In this document: positions 54,517-62,667 of the stretch, in pieces
Layout of the letters: each line of letters begins with the position of its first letter
Position numbering within the stretch: position 1 is the stretch's first letter
From: Sphingomonas sp. Leaf67
GTDB lineage: Bacteria; Pseudomonadota; Alphaproteobacteria; Sphingomonadales; Sphingomonadaceae
Direction of reading: 5' to 3'
Assembly (NCBI RefSeq): GCF_001421965.1
Contig: NZ_LMLP01000001.1
Coordinates: 124,001-188,000 of the forward strand
DNA: 64,000 nt
The notes under the pieces: generated by a model
What the model saw: the letters and a program-made list of their open reading frames with translations, nothing else
Databases searched by the model: none
Told to the model about the DNA's origin: nothing
Translations under genes and position numbers: made by a program

Positions 54517-54983
54517 TTACCGAAGACCGCGCCTTCTTTCGCGACGCGCTGCCCGAAGGCGGTCGGCTGATCGGGCTCGACGTCGGGACCAAGACGATCG
54601 GCACCGCGCTGTGCGATGCCGGATGGAGCTTCGCCAGCCCGGCGATCCTGATCAACCGGACCAAATTCACCGCCGACAAGGCGCAACTGACGACCCTGAT
54701 CCGCCAGCAATCGGTGCGCGGCATCGTCGTCGGCCTGCCGCTCAACATGGACGGCACCGATTCGCCACGGACGCAGTCGATCCGGGCGTTCGCCCGCAAT
54801 CTCGACGACAGCGGCCTGCCGATCTTCCTGTGGGACGAACGCTGGTCGACGGTCGCCGTCGAACGGCAGATGATCGCCGAAGACCTCAGCCGCGCCAAAC
54901 GCGCCGAACGCGTCGACAAGCTGGCTGCCGCCTATATCCTGCAAGGGGCGATCGACGCACTGGTCAACGTTCCGCTCGGCTGA
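54513..54983 (+). CDS. ruvX: Holliday junction resolvase-like RuvX (YqgF)
   Basis: This 156-residue RNase-H-fold nuclease has [15 protein letters not shown] at the N-terminus, [10 protein letters not shown] and [14 protein letters not shown]. The family processes pre-16S rRNA 5' ends and is named for its resolvase resemblance. The ATG overlaps the upstream hydrolase stop as ATGA with GGGAGAAA before it. Confidence 0.93.
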   Translation: MITEDRAFFRDALPEGGRLIGLDVGTKTIGTALCDAGWSFASPAILINRTKFTADKAQLTTLIRQQSVRGIVVGLPLNMDGTDSPRTQSIRAFARNLDDSGLPIFLWDERWSTVAVERQMIAEDLSRAKRAERVDKLAAAYILQGAIDALVNVPLG

Positions 54984-55023
54984 CCTTGCGCAAGCGCGTG
55001 GCCCGGCCTAACCGGTCGCCTCA

Positions 55024-56013
55024 ATGCATAGCTCAGACCACCGCCCCGCCGCCATGATCGATGGGGGTGCCGTTTTCCCGCATCGCCACCTGACCGGGAT
55101 CGAGGGGTTGCAGCCTCATGAGATCCTGTTCCTGCTCGACGAAGCGGAACAATGGATAGACGCCAATCGCAGCCGCGGTCCCAGCGACCACCGGCTGGAC
55201 GGCGTGACCCAGATCAACGCCTTCTTCGAAAACAGCACGCGCACGCTGTTGTCGTTCGAGATCGCCGGCAAGCGGCTGGGGGCCGACGTGGTCAACATGC
55301 ATGCCGGCCAATCGAGCGTGAAGAAGGGCGAGACGCTGATCGACACCGCCGTGACGCTCAACGCGATGCGCGCCGACGTGATCGTCATCCGCCACGGTTC
55401 GTCGGGCGCGGTGCAGCTGATCGCCGACAAGGTCGATTGCCCGGTGCTGAATGCGGGCGATGGCTGGCACGAACATCCCACGCAGGCGCTGCTGGATGCG
55501 CTGACCATCCGCCGGCGGCTGGGGGAAATCGCCCACAAGCGTGTCGTGATCTGCGGCGACATCCTGCACAGCCGGGTCGCGCGGTCGAACATCCTTGCCC
55601 TCACCACGCTTGCCGCCGAAGTCCGCGTCGTCGCGCCGACGACGTTGATGCCGCAGGCGATCGAATCGATGGGCGTCACCCCCTTCACCGATTTCGACGC
55701 CGCGCTGGAGGGGGCCGATGTCGTGATGATGCTGCGGTTGCAGAATGAGCGGATGAACGGCGGATTCATTCCCTCGACCCGCGAATATCATCTCCGCTAC
55801 GGCCTGACCCGCGAACGGCTGAAACGGGCCGAACCACACGCGATCGTCATGCATCCGGGACCGATGAACCGGGGGATCGAGATTACCAGCGACGTCGCCG
55901 ACGATCCCGAACGCTCCACCATCACCGAACAGGTTGAAATGGGCGTCGCGGTGCGCATGGCGTGCCTCGACGTGCTGACCCGACGCAGCCGCGGCGTGGA
56001 GGGCTGGGCATGA
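55024..56013 (+). CDS. pyrB: Aspartate carbamoyltransferase catalytic subunit
   Basis: This 329-residue enzyme commits carbamoyl phosphate to pyrimidine synthesis. The carbamoyl-phosphate loop [38 protein letters not shown] and HPGPMNRG are intact. The first ~25 residues exceed the E. coli length and no strong Shine-Dalgarno precedes ATG 55024; ATG 55054 is an alternative. It overlaps the degenerate dihydroorotase gene by 4 bp, the pyrB-pyrC' arrangement of the large ATCase class. Confidence 0.96.
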   Translation: MHSSDHRPAAMIDGGAVFPHRHLTGIEGLQPHEILFLLDEAEQWIDANRSRGPSDHRLDGVTQINAFFENSTRTLLSFEIAGKRLGADVVNMHAGQSSVKKGETLIDTAVTLNAMRADVIVIRHGSSGAVQLIADKVDCPVLNAGDGWHEHPTQALLDALTIRRRLGEIAHKRVVICGDILHSRVARSNILALTTLAAEVRVVAPTTLMPQAIESMGVTPFTDFDAALEGADVVMMLRLQNERMNGGFIPSTREYHLRYGLTRERLKRAEPHAIVMHPGPMNRGIEITSDVADDPERSTITEQVEMGVAVRMACLDVLTRRSRGVEGWA

Positions 56014-57212
56014 GCATGATCTTTACCGGCGGCACGCTGGTTTGTCCCGATGCCGGGGTGAACAACGGCGACCTGACCATCATCGGCGATACCATCGCGA
56101 TCGACGCCGCCGACGCCGAACGCATCGACATAACCGGCAAACTGCTGGCACCCGCGATCGTCGATCTCGGCGTATTCGGCATCGATGCCGCCGCGTGCCG
56201 GGCGGGCGGGATCGTCCGGGTCGGACTGATGCCCGATCAGGCCCCGGTCCTCGACGATCCGGGCATCGTCGCGCGGGCGGCGCATATGGGCAAGCCCGAT
56301 ATCTGGATCCACCCGCTATCGGCCGCGACGCAGGGGCTGCGCGGCACCGACCTCGCCGAAATGGCGATCAACGCCGAAGCGGGTGCGGTGGCGGTCGCGA
56401 CCGGGCGGCGATGGATCGCCGACAGCGGCGTGATGCGCAAGGTGCTGGCCTATGCGCGCGACTGCGATCTGGTCGTGGTCGCCCATGCCGAGGACGGCGG
56501 CGTCGCTGGCGACGCGGTGGCGACGTCGGGCGAGACGGCGACGCGGCTCGGCCTGCCCGCTGCACCCGCCATCGCCGAAGCGCTGGCGATCGCGCGCGAC
56601 GTGATGCTGGCGGAGGATACGGGCGCGCGGCTGCATTTCCGACAGGTGACGACTGCCGCCGGGTTCGATCTGATCCGGGCGGCCAAGCGACGCGGCGTTC
56701 GCGTCACCTGCGGCATCACCCCCGCCCATCTCTATTTCTCCGACATCGCGATGAGCGATTTCCGGACCTTCGCCCATCTCTCGCCGCCGTTGCGCGACGA
56801 AGGCGATCGTCGCGCCGCGCGCGCCGCGCTGGCCGACGGGACGATCGACGTGTTGTGTTCGGGGCATGATCCGCGCGGTCCCGAGGCCAAGCGCCTGCCC
56901 TTCGCCGATTCGGAACCCGGCATGGCGGGGGCGGAGACGCTGTTGGCGCTTGGGCTGGGGCTGGTTCGCGACGGGCTGATCGAACTCGACCGCCTCTTCG
57001 CGTTGCTGGCGCGGAACCCGGCGAAGCTGCTCGGCCTCGATACCGGCACATTGGCCACCGGTGCGCCCGCCGACCTGATCGTCGTCGATCAGGACACGCC
57101 GTGGCAGGTCCGCGCCGACGCACTGGCGGGCAAGGCGGCGAACACGCCGTTCGATGGCCTGCCGGTGCAGGGCCGCGCGGTTCGGGTGATAAAGGGCGGC
57201 GCGTTCCTGTAA
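56010..57212 (+). CDS. pyrX: Dihydroorotase-like subunit, catalytically degenerate (PyrC'/PyrX type)
   Basis: This 400-residue amidohydrolase-fold protein aligns with dihydroorotase but the first metal motif, normally a D-x-H-x-H after the P/A-x-x-V-D strand, reads VDLGVFGID and lacks both His. The later zinc residues are only partly kept: AHAEDGG and TPAHL remain, while the usual T-D-H-A-P-H reads CSGHDPRG. I infer a structural, non-catalytic partner of PyrB, as in the Pseudomonas ATCase. A true dihydroorotase must then be elsewhere. Start ATG overlaps the pyrB stop. Confidence 0.85.
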   Translation: MSMIFTGGTLVCPDAGVNNGDLTIIGDTIAIDAADAERIDITGKLLAPAIVDLGVFGIDAAACRAGGIVRVGLMPDQAPVLDDPGIVARAAHMGKPDIWIHPLSAATQGLRGTDLAEMAINAEAGAVAVATGRRWIADSGVMRKVLAYARDCDLVVVAHAEDGGVAGDAVATSGETATRLGLPAAPAIAEALAIARDVMLAEDTGARLHFRQVTTAAGFDLIRAAKRRGVRVTCGITPAHLYFSDIAMSDFRTFAHLSPPLRDEGDRRAARAALADGTIDVLCSGHDPRGPEAKRLPFADSEPGMAGAETLLALGLGLVRDGLIELDRLFALLARNPAKLLGLDTGTLATGAPADLIVVDQDTPWQVRADALAGKAANTPFDGLPVQGRAVRVIKGGAFL

Positions 57213-57229
57213 AGGAACGCGCCGCCTCC
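57192..57229. terminator. Terminator with the pyrX stop codon in its loop
   Basis: A perfect 13-bp stem (57195-57207 with 57214-57226) closes a 6-base loop TGTAAA that contains the TAA stop of the upstream gene (57210-57212). It lies before the convergent SPOR gene. Confidence 0.75.
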
Positions 57230-57255
57230 TCCTGGGAGAGGCTCGGGAAACTGGA

Positions 57256-58488
57256 TCAGCGCGAGGCGAGGCGTTCGGGACGGGCCCAATTCGCCAGTTG
57301 CTCGCCGGCATGGGTACGAACGAAACAGCGTTCGCCCTTTGCCCGTACGCGACCGCACAGCGACGCGGCATCGGCACGGGCGAGACCGCCGACCGACAGC
57401 CGGTAGAAACTGGCGCCACGGACGCTCGCCTGCATACCCTGTGGCGACATTCCGGCAAGCCGGGGTACGTTTCGACTCAAACGCCGCCAGGCGGACCGGG
57501 CAACCGCCGGGGTATCGAACGCGCCAAGCTGCACATAATACCCACCAATGTCACGCGACTTCGGTGCAGCCGCCATGCGGACCGGGCCGATCGAATTGCC
57601 ACGGGGGCGATAATCGCTCGGCAACGCCTGCACGACCTCCTGCCGGGGCGCGAAGGTGATGGCCGGGCGAATGACGGTCGCCACCTGCGTCGGCGCAGCC
57701 ACCGGCTCGTCCATGACCGGCTCGGCCAGAGCGACCGCCACCGGTGCGGCATCGCCCGGTGCCGAAAGTGCCAGCTGCGTCGGTTGTCCCCGATCGACGG
57801 CAGGTGTCACGCCGAGCAACGCCGCGACCTGCTGCGCCGCCGATTGCGGCCGCGCGAAACCCGCCCATTCGACCAGTCGCGCATCGACCTGTTCGGGCGA
57901 CATGTCGACCGACGCAACCGTGCGCGCTTCGACCCAGCGCCCGTCGAGGGCCAGCGCAAGCGCAAGATTTTGTCGCATCGTCGCGGTCGCCGCCGGATCG
58001 CGCGCAGCTTCGCTGAGCAACGCGATACCACCGGCCGGATCACCCGCCAGCGCCAGCGCCAGTCCGCGATCGGCATTTGCGATCCGCGCGGCATGCGCGG
58101 TCAGCGTCACGCGCGCCGCCACCCATTCGCCGGTCGCGGTCTGCGCCAGCGCAAGGTTCAATGCGGCGCGGCCATCGGCCGGGTTCAGCGCCAGCACGTC
58201 GCTGAACGCCTGAGTGGCGGAGGCAAACCGTCCCGCCTGAAGATAGGCCTTGCCCAACAGCGTGCGAAAAGCGGGATCGCGCGGGGCGAGCGAGACCGCT
58301 TGTTCGGCGAAGGTCACGGCTTCGTCGCCGCGCCGCTTCGCGAGCGCCTTGGTCGCCTTGCCCGCCAGCTTCTGCGCCATGTTCTGTTCGGACGATGCCA
58401 CCGCCACGGTGCCGCTGGCGACCAACGCCAGCGAACCGCCGAGCATCGCCGTGGCCAGACCGACCGATATCAGCAGATGGGTCTTCAT
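57256..58488 (-). CDS. TPR protein with C-terminal SPOR domain
   Basis: This 410-residue exported protein has a signal peptide (LISVGLATAMLGGSLALVAS), TPR-like repeats at ~35-200 (EAVTFAEQAVSLAPRDPAF, ATQAFSDVLALNPADGRAAL), a linker, and a SPOR domain (GGYYVQLGAFDTPAVARSAW to the end). SPOR binds denuded septal peptidoglycan. It overlaps the preceding 131-aa gene by 4 bp, in a ParA-led operon, which suggests a cell-division or envelope role. Confidence 0.85.
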   Translation of the reverse strand: MKTHLLISVGLATAMLGGSLALVASGTVAVASSEQNMAQKLAGKATKALAKRRGDEAVTFAEQAVSLAPRDPAFRTLLGKAYLQAGRFASATQAFSDVLALNPADGRAALNLALAQTATGEWVAARVTLTAHAARIANADRGLALALAGDPAGGIALLSEAARDPAATATMRQNLALALALDGRWVEARTVASVDMSPEQVDARLVEWAGFARPQSAAQQVAALLGVTPAVDRGQPTQLALSAPGDAAPVAVALAEPVMDEPVAAPTQVATVIRPAITFAPRQEVVQALPSDYRPRGNSIGPVRMAAAPKSRDIGGYYVQLGAFDTPAVARSAWRRLSRNVPRLAGMSPQGMQASVRGASFYRLSVGGLARADAASLCGRVRAKGERCFVRTHAGEQLANWARPERLASR

Positions 58489-58880
58489 TGCGTGCCCTTT
58501 GCGGCCCCATCGGGGGCAAGGCGCTGAACGAGCGCCGCGATGTCGGAGGTCGACGGGAGGGACCGATCGAGCGCTTCGCGCACGAACGCCTCCGGGGAAA
58601 GGTTGCGTACCGTCGCCGCCAGCCGCAACCGCAACAGCCGGTCGGCATCGAGCGTCAGGACGATCGATCCTTCCCCCGCTGACGGCGCGACCTGGAGCAT
58701 CGCCCGCTCGCGCAGGACGGCCGGAACCGGCGTCGTCGGCTCGCCCAGATCGTTCCAGCCGAGATCGTCACCAGGATCGGTCGCATCGCCGGTCCCGTGC
58801 GGCCGCATCGCCGGACGTGCCTCTCCCTTGCGGGCCAGCAGGCCGGGATTGATCTGCGAAGGGTTGCGTGGTGTGGCCAT
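58485..58880 (-). CDS. Small protein between ParA and SPOR genes, possible RHH C-terminus
   Basis: This 131-residue protein has a disordered N-terminus (NPSQINPGLLARKGEARPAM) and a C-terminal stretch SIVLTLDADRLLRLRLAATV, then NLSPEAFVREALDRSL, which has the strand-helix-helix layout of CopG-like proteins. It is 2 bp after parA and overlaps the SPOR gene. It may be a DNA-binding or adaptor partner of ParA. No family is recognised with certainty. Confidence 0.6.
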   Translation of the reverse strand: MATPRNPSQINPGLLARKGEARPAMRPHGTGDATDPGDDLGWNDLGEPTTPVPAVLRERAMLQVAPSAGEGSIVLTLDADRLLRLRLAATVRNLSPEAFVREALDRSLPSTSDIAALVQRLAPDGAAKGTQ

Positions 58881-58882
58881 GA

Positions 58883-59587
58883 CTAGCCCCGCACCCGACG
58901 GCCAAAGCCCCCGGCAGTACGCGGACCACCCGACAGCGTCGGCACGGCGAACACGGTACGACGGAAATTCTTTTCGAGGCGATCCTGGATATAGTTCCAC
59001 AGCGCCTCGATCTCGGCGCTCGACTTCGACGTCGGATCGATCTCCATGACCGTCCGCCCGTCGACCATCGACGATGCGAAATCGACGCGGTGATGGACCG
59101 TCACCGGCGCGACCGTGCCGTGTTGCGACAGGGCCATCGTTGCCTCTGCCGTGATCTTGGCGCCCGGCGTCGCCGCGTTGACGACGAAGACCAGCGGCTT
59201 GCCGGCACGATCGCACAGGTCGACGGTCGCGCCGACAGCGCGCAGGTCGTGCGGGCTGGGCCGGGTCGGCACCACGATCAGTTCGGAAACCGCGATCACG
59301 CTCTGGATCGCCATCGTGATCGCCGGCGGGGTATCGATCACCGCCAGTTTGAAACCATGTGCGCGCAACGTTTCCAGATCGGCCGCCAGGCGCGCGACCA
59401 GCGTCTGCGCGAACGCCGGTTCGTCGGTGACGCGCGCGTTCCACCAGTCGGCCAGCGACCCTTGCGGATCGATGTCGACCATGACGACCGGACCCGCGCC
59501 CGACCGCTCGGCCTGCACGGCGAGATGCCCGGACAATGTCGTCTTGCCCGATCCCCCCTTTTGCGATGCCACCGCCAGAACGCGCAT
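58883..59587 (-). CDS. ParA-family ATPase (orphan)
   Basis: This 234-residue MinD/ParA ATPase has the deviant Walker A KGGSGKTTLSGHLA, DIDPQGSLADWW and the Walker B-like VIDTPPA. No parB is next to it. ATG 59587 with GGGAG upstream is chosen over GTG 59608, which overlaps the ribosome site. It heads an operon with a 131-aa protein and a SPOR protein. Confidence 0.9.
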   Translation of the reverse strand: MRVLAVASQKGGSGKTTLSGHLAVQAERSGAGPVVMVDIDPQGSLADWWNARVTDEPAFAQTLVARLAADLETLRAHGFKLAVIDTPPAITMAIQSVIAVSELIVVPTRPSPHDLRAVGATVDLCDRAGKPLVFVVNAATPGAKITAEATMALSQHGTVAPVTVHHRVDFASSMVDGRTVMEIDPTSKSSAEIEALWNYIQDRLEKNFRRTVFAVPTLSGGPRTAGGFGRRVRG

Positions 59588-59740
59588 GCCGCTTACGTCT
59601 CCCTTCACTTGCAGCCGGGATTTGCACGGACAGGACTAAAATGCGGTTAACGTCCTGTACGGGATCGACCGATCGCGAAAGCCGTTCCGCCGATCGGCAA
59701 GCGCTGATAATGGACGGCGATGATCGCAAGGGGGACTTGG

Positions 59741-60631
59741 ATGCGCGGTGCGATGGGGGCGGCTCTGGCGGCGGCAATGCTGGCGGCACCGGCGTTTGCC
59801 GATGTGAAGGCCGGGGTCGAGGCATGGGCGCGGGGCGACTGGACGACGGCGGTCGGCGAATGGCGCGAGCCGGCGGTCGCGGGCGATGCCGATGCCCAGT
59901 TCAATCTGGGGCAGGCGTACAAGCTCGGTCGTGGCGTGCCGATGAACCTGACCGAAGCCGAACAATGGTATGCCCGCGCTGCGCAACAGGGGCACCGGCA
60001 GGCCGAGGAAAATTACGGCCTGATCCTGTTCCAGAACGGCAAGCGCCCCGAAGCCGTCCAATGGCTCGAAAAATCGGCAAACCGCGGCGAAGCGAGAAAC
60101 CAGTTCGTCCTCGGCACGATGCTCTTCAACGGTGACGCCGTGCCGAAGGACTGGCGGCGCGCCTATGCGTTGATGACGCGCGCGTCGTCGGCGGGATTGC
60201 CGCAGGCGGCGGCGACGCTGGCGCAGATGGACCGGTATGTTCCGCTGCCCGACCGGCAGGCGGCGCTGGCGATGGCGCGCGATCTGGAGCGGGGTGCCGG
60301 ACGCCCCTCCCTGCCCGCCGCGCCCGAGGCGGCAAAGGCCACTCAGATTGCCAAGGCTCCCCCCGCCCCCAAGCCGGTCCCTCGCACCGCTCCGTCGGCG
60401 TCGTCGGTTGCCGCGGGTAACTGGCGGGTGCAGCTCGGCGCGTTCCGCGATGCGGGCAATGCGCGGCGGCTGTGGACCGAAGTCGCGGGACAGTTCGCCG
60501 GTCGCCAGCCCTTTTACGACGATGCCGGCGGCGTCACCCGGTTGCAGATCGGCCCGTTTGCCAGCAGTGCCGAGGCGAGCCGCGCCTGTGCCACGATCCG
60601 CCCGACGACCTGCGTCCCGGTAAAGCGGTGA
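59741..60631 (+). CDS. Sel1-repeat protein with SPOR domain
   Basis: This 296-residue exported protein has a signal peptide (GAMGAALAAAMLAAPAFA), Sel1-like repeats at ~25-170 (DADAQFNLGQAYKLGRGVPM, EAEQWYARAAQQGHRQAEEN), a Pro/Ala linker, and a C-terminal SPOR domain (NWRVQLGAFRDAGNARRLW). AAGGGGGAC precedes ATG 59741. It is divergent from the ParA operon, 153 bp away, so the two SPOR genes may be co-regulated. Confidence 0.85.
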   Translation: MRGAMGAALAAAMLAAPAFADVKAGVEAWARGDWTTAVGEWREPAVAGDADAQFNLGQAYKLGRGVPMNLTEAEQWYARAAQQGHRQAEENYGLILFQNGKRPEAVQWLEKSANRGEARNQFVLGTMLFNGDAVPKDWRRAYALMTRASSAGLPQAAATLAQMDRYVPLPDRQAALAMARDLERGAGRPSLPAAPEAAKATQIAKAPPAPKPVPRTAPSASSVAAGNWRVQLGAFRDAGNARRLWTEVAGQFAGRQPFYDDAGGVTRLQIGPFASSAEASRACATIRPTTCVPVKR

Positions 60632-60767
60632 TTGCCGCCGCCCCGCTGATTATGGTGCAGATCGGCGCTCGGGCTGCTGCAAGCCTGCGCCGACATCGCC
60701 ATGTGACGGCCGCTCGCGACGCGCAGTAACGCTGTTCGCGCGACCCGGACGTTCCCGCGCGCTGCGA

Positions 60768-61649
60768 TCAGCCGCGCACCCACTCCGACGGAGCGATCCC
60801 CTGTATATACAGCAGTGCGGTCAGGTCATTATGGTCGATCCGGACCCCTGCCTCGGCAGCGACGATCGGCTTGGCATGATAGGCGACGCCTAGCCCCGCG
60901 CGGCGGATCATCGGCAGGTCGTTGGCCCCGTCGCCGACCGCCAGTGTCGCTTGCTCGTCGATGCCCAATTCATCGATCGCACCGAGCAGGGTGACTTCCT
61001 TGGTCGTCGCATCGACGATCGGCTTGGCAACCTTGCCGGTCAACTTGCCATCCTCGATCAGCAGGCGATTGGCGATCATGCGGTGAAACCCCAGCTCGGT
61101 GCCGACCGGCTCGGCAAAGCGGGTGAAGCCGCCCGATACGAGGATCGTCGTTGCGCCGCGTGCGCGCATCGTCCGGATCAGCGTCTTCGCCCCCGGCATC
61201 AGCCTGACCCTTTCGTCGAGGCACCGCTGGATCGCGTTTTCGTCCAAGCCTTCCAGCAAGGCGACGCGGGCATCGAGCGCCGATGCGAAGTCGAGTTCGC
61301 CGCGCATCGCGCGTTCGGTCACCTCGGCGATCTGCGCCTTGATCCCGGCATAGTCGGCCAGTTCGTCGATACATTCGACGGTGATCATCGTCGAATCCAT
61401 GTCGGCGACCAGCAGCTTCTTCTCACGGTTCGCAGCGGGCTGAACGGCGACGTCGGCTCCCACAACAATGCCTTCGATCGCTTTCCGCGCTGCGGCTGCA
61501 TCGCTGGCGAACCGGATATCGGCGGCGCGGCCTTCGTCGATCCACGTCCAGCCCTCGACCAGACAGCCGGCCACGTCCAGCCGATCGGCGGCGGCGGAAA
61601 TATCGCCCGCGGCGATCGATTCGGCTGCTATCAGCGTGGCGATGAACAT
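60768..61649 (-). CDS. serB: Phosphoserine phosphatase SerB
   Basis: This 293-residue enzyme makes serine from phosphoserine. HAD motif I is [17 protein letters not shown], motif II ILVSGGF, then [11 protein letters not shown] regulatory N-terminal ~75 residues precede the core. Start ATG 61649 has AGGAG upstream. Its start codon overlaps that of miaA on the other strand (palindrome CATG). Confidence 0.95.
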   Translation of the reverse strand: MFIATLIAAESIAAGDISAAADRLDVAGCLVEGWTWIDEGRAADIRFASDAAAARKAIEGIVVGADVAVQPAANREKKLLVADMDSTMITVECIDELADYAGIKAQIAEVTERAMRGELDFASALDARVALLEGLDENAIQRCLDERVRLMPGAKTLIRTMRARGATTILVSGGFTRFAEPVGTELGFHRMIANRLLIEDGKLTGKVAKPIVDATTKEVTLLGAIDELGIDEQATLAVGDGANDLPMIRRAGLGVAYHAKPIVAAEAGVRIDHNDLTALLYIQGIAPSEWVRG

Positions 61650-62577
61650 GGCGAAATCTCCTGACCGTCCGAGGGTCGCGCTCATCGCAGGCCCGACCGC
61701 CAGCGGCAAGTCCGCGCTGGCGATCGCTATCGCCCGGGCGCACAACGGCGTCGTCATCAATGCCGACAGCGCGCAAGTGTATCGCGACCTGCGTATCCTG
61801 TCCGCGCGCCCCTCGCCCGAAGAAGAGGCACAGGCACCGCACCGGCTGTTCGGCCATGTCGACGGCGCGGACAGCTATTCGGCGCCGGCATGGGCGAAGG
61901 ACGCGATCCGAGAGATCGACGTAGCCCATGCAGCAGGCAAGCTGCCGGTGCTGGTCGGCGGCACCGGCCTGCATCTGCGGACCCTGATCGACGGCATCGC
62001 GCCCGTCCCCGACATCGACCCTGCCATCCGAGAGGCCGTCCGTGCGCTGCCGGTGGCCGAGTCTGCCGAGGCGCTCCGCATCGCCGATCCGGCAGCCGCC
62101 GCCCGTCTGAACCCGGCCGATACCACCCGCATCGCCCGTGCGCTGGAAGTGGTGCGCTCGACCGGCCGGACGCTGGCCGACTGGCAGCGCGACCGGACCG
62201 GCGGGATCGGCGACCGCATCGCACTGTCGACCATGATTCTCCTGCCCGAGCGCGACTGGCTGACCGATCGCTGCGACCGTCGCCTGTCGGCCATGTTCGA
62301 TGGCGGCGCGGTCGAGGAAGTCGAGACGTTACTGGCGCGCGACGACATCCCACCACAGGCGTCGGTCAGACGCGCGATCGGCGTGATCGAGATCGAACGC
62401 TGGCAAAACGGTACATGGACCCGCGACGAAGCACTGACCGCCGCCCGCTTCGCAACGCGGCAATATGCCAAACGGCAGTATACGTGGTTCCGCAACCAGC
62501 CGCCGGCCAACTGGCTTCGCACCAGCGAAACCGAAACATGCGCGCTATCATCACAATTCGACACTTTATTACGTTAA
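61648..62577 (+). CDS. miaA: tRNA dimethylallyltransferase MiaA
   Basis: This 309-residue enzyme adds a prenyl group to A37 of tRNAs reading UNN codons. It has the P-loop [40 protein letters not shown] and [12 protein letters not shown]. The first ATG at 61648 lies on the serB start; ATG 61642 is in frame and also possible. No strong ribosome site precedes either. The prenyl donor comes from the MEP pathway. Confidence 0.94.
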   Translation: MAKSPDRPRVALIAGPTASGKSALAIAIARAHNGVVINADSAQVYRDLRILSARPSPEEEAQAPHRLFGHVDGADSYSAPAWAKDAIREIDVAHAAGKLPVLVGGTGLHLRTLIDGIAPVPDIDPAIREAVRALPVAESAEALRIADPAAAARLNPADTTRIARALEVVRSTGRTLADWQRDRTGGIGDRIALSTMILLPERDWLTDRCDRRLSAMFDGGAVEEVETLLARDDIPPQASVRRAIGVIEIERWQNGTWTRDEALTAARFATRQYAKRQYTWFRNQPPANWLRTSETETCALSSQFDTLLR

Positions 62578-62583
62578 AGATGG

Positions 62584-62612
62584 TTGACACGTACATTTAT
62601 GGCGACTAGCGA
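62584..62612 (+). promoter_or_regulatory. Candidate promoter of ilvB
   Basis: TTGACA at 62584-62589 is a perfect -35 box. A weak -10 (TAGCGA) lies 17 bp further at 62607. It is just after the miaA stop. Confidence 0.35.
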
Positions 62613-62661
62613 CGCCGCTCCAACGGTGCTATTCGCGCCTGCGAAAATGTTGAGGAGTTGA
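62599..62661 (+). other. Possible 20-codon leader ORF before ilvB
   Basis: An ATG at 62599 opens a 20-residue ORF ending TGA at 62661, 6 bp before ilvB, overlapping its ribosome site. It has one Val and two Leu but no Ile run, so it is a weak attenuator candidate. Chance ORFs of this size are common. Confidence 0.2.
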
Positions 62662-62667
62662 AGACCC

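Noticed and set aside
62599-62661. Attenuator leader peptide for ilvB
   Set aside because: Only one Val and two Leu codons, no Ile run, and no alternative hairpins were found; kept only as a low-confidence item.
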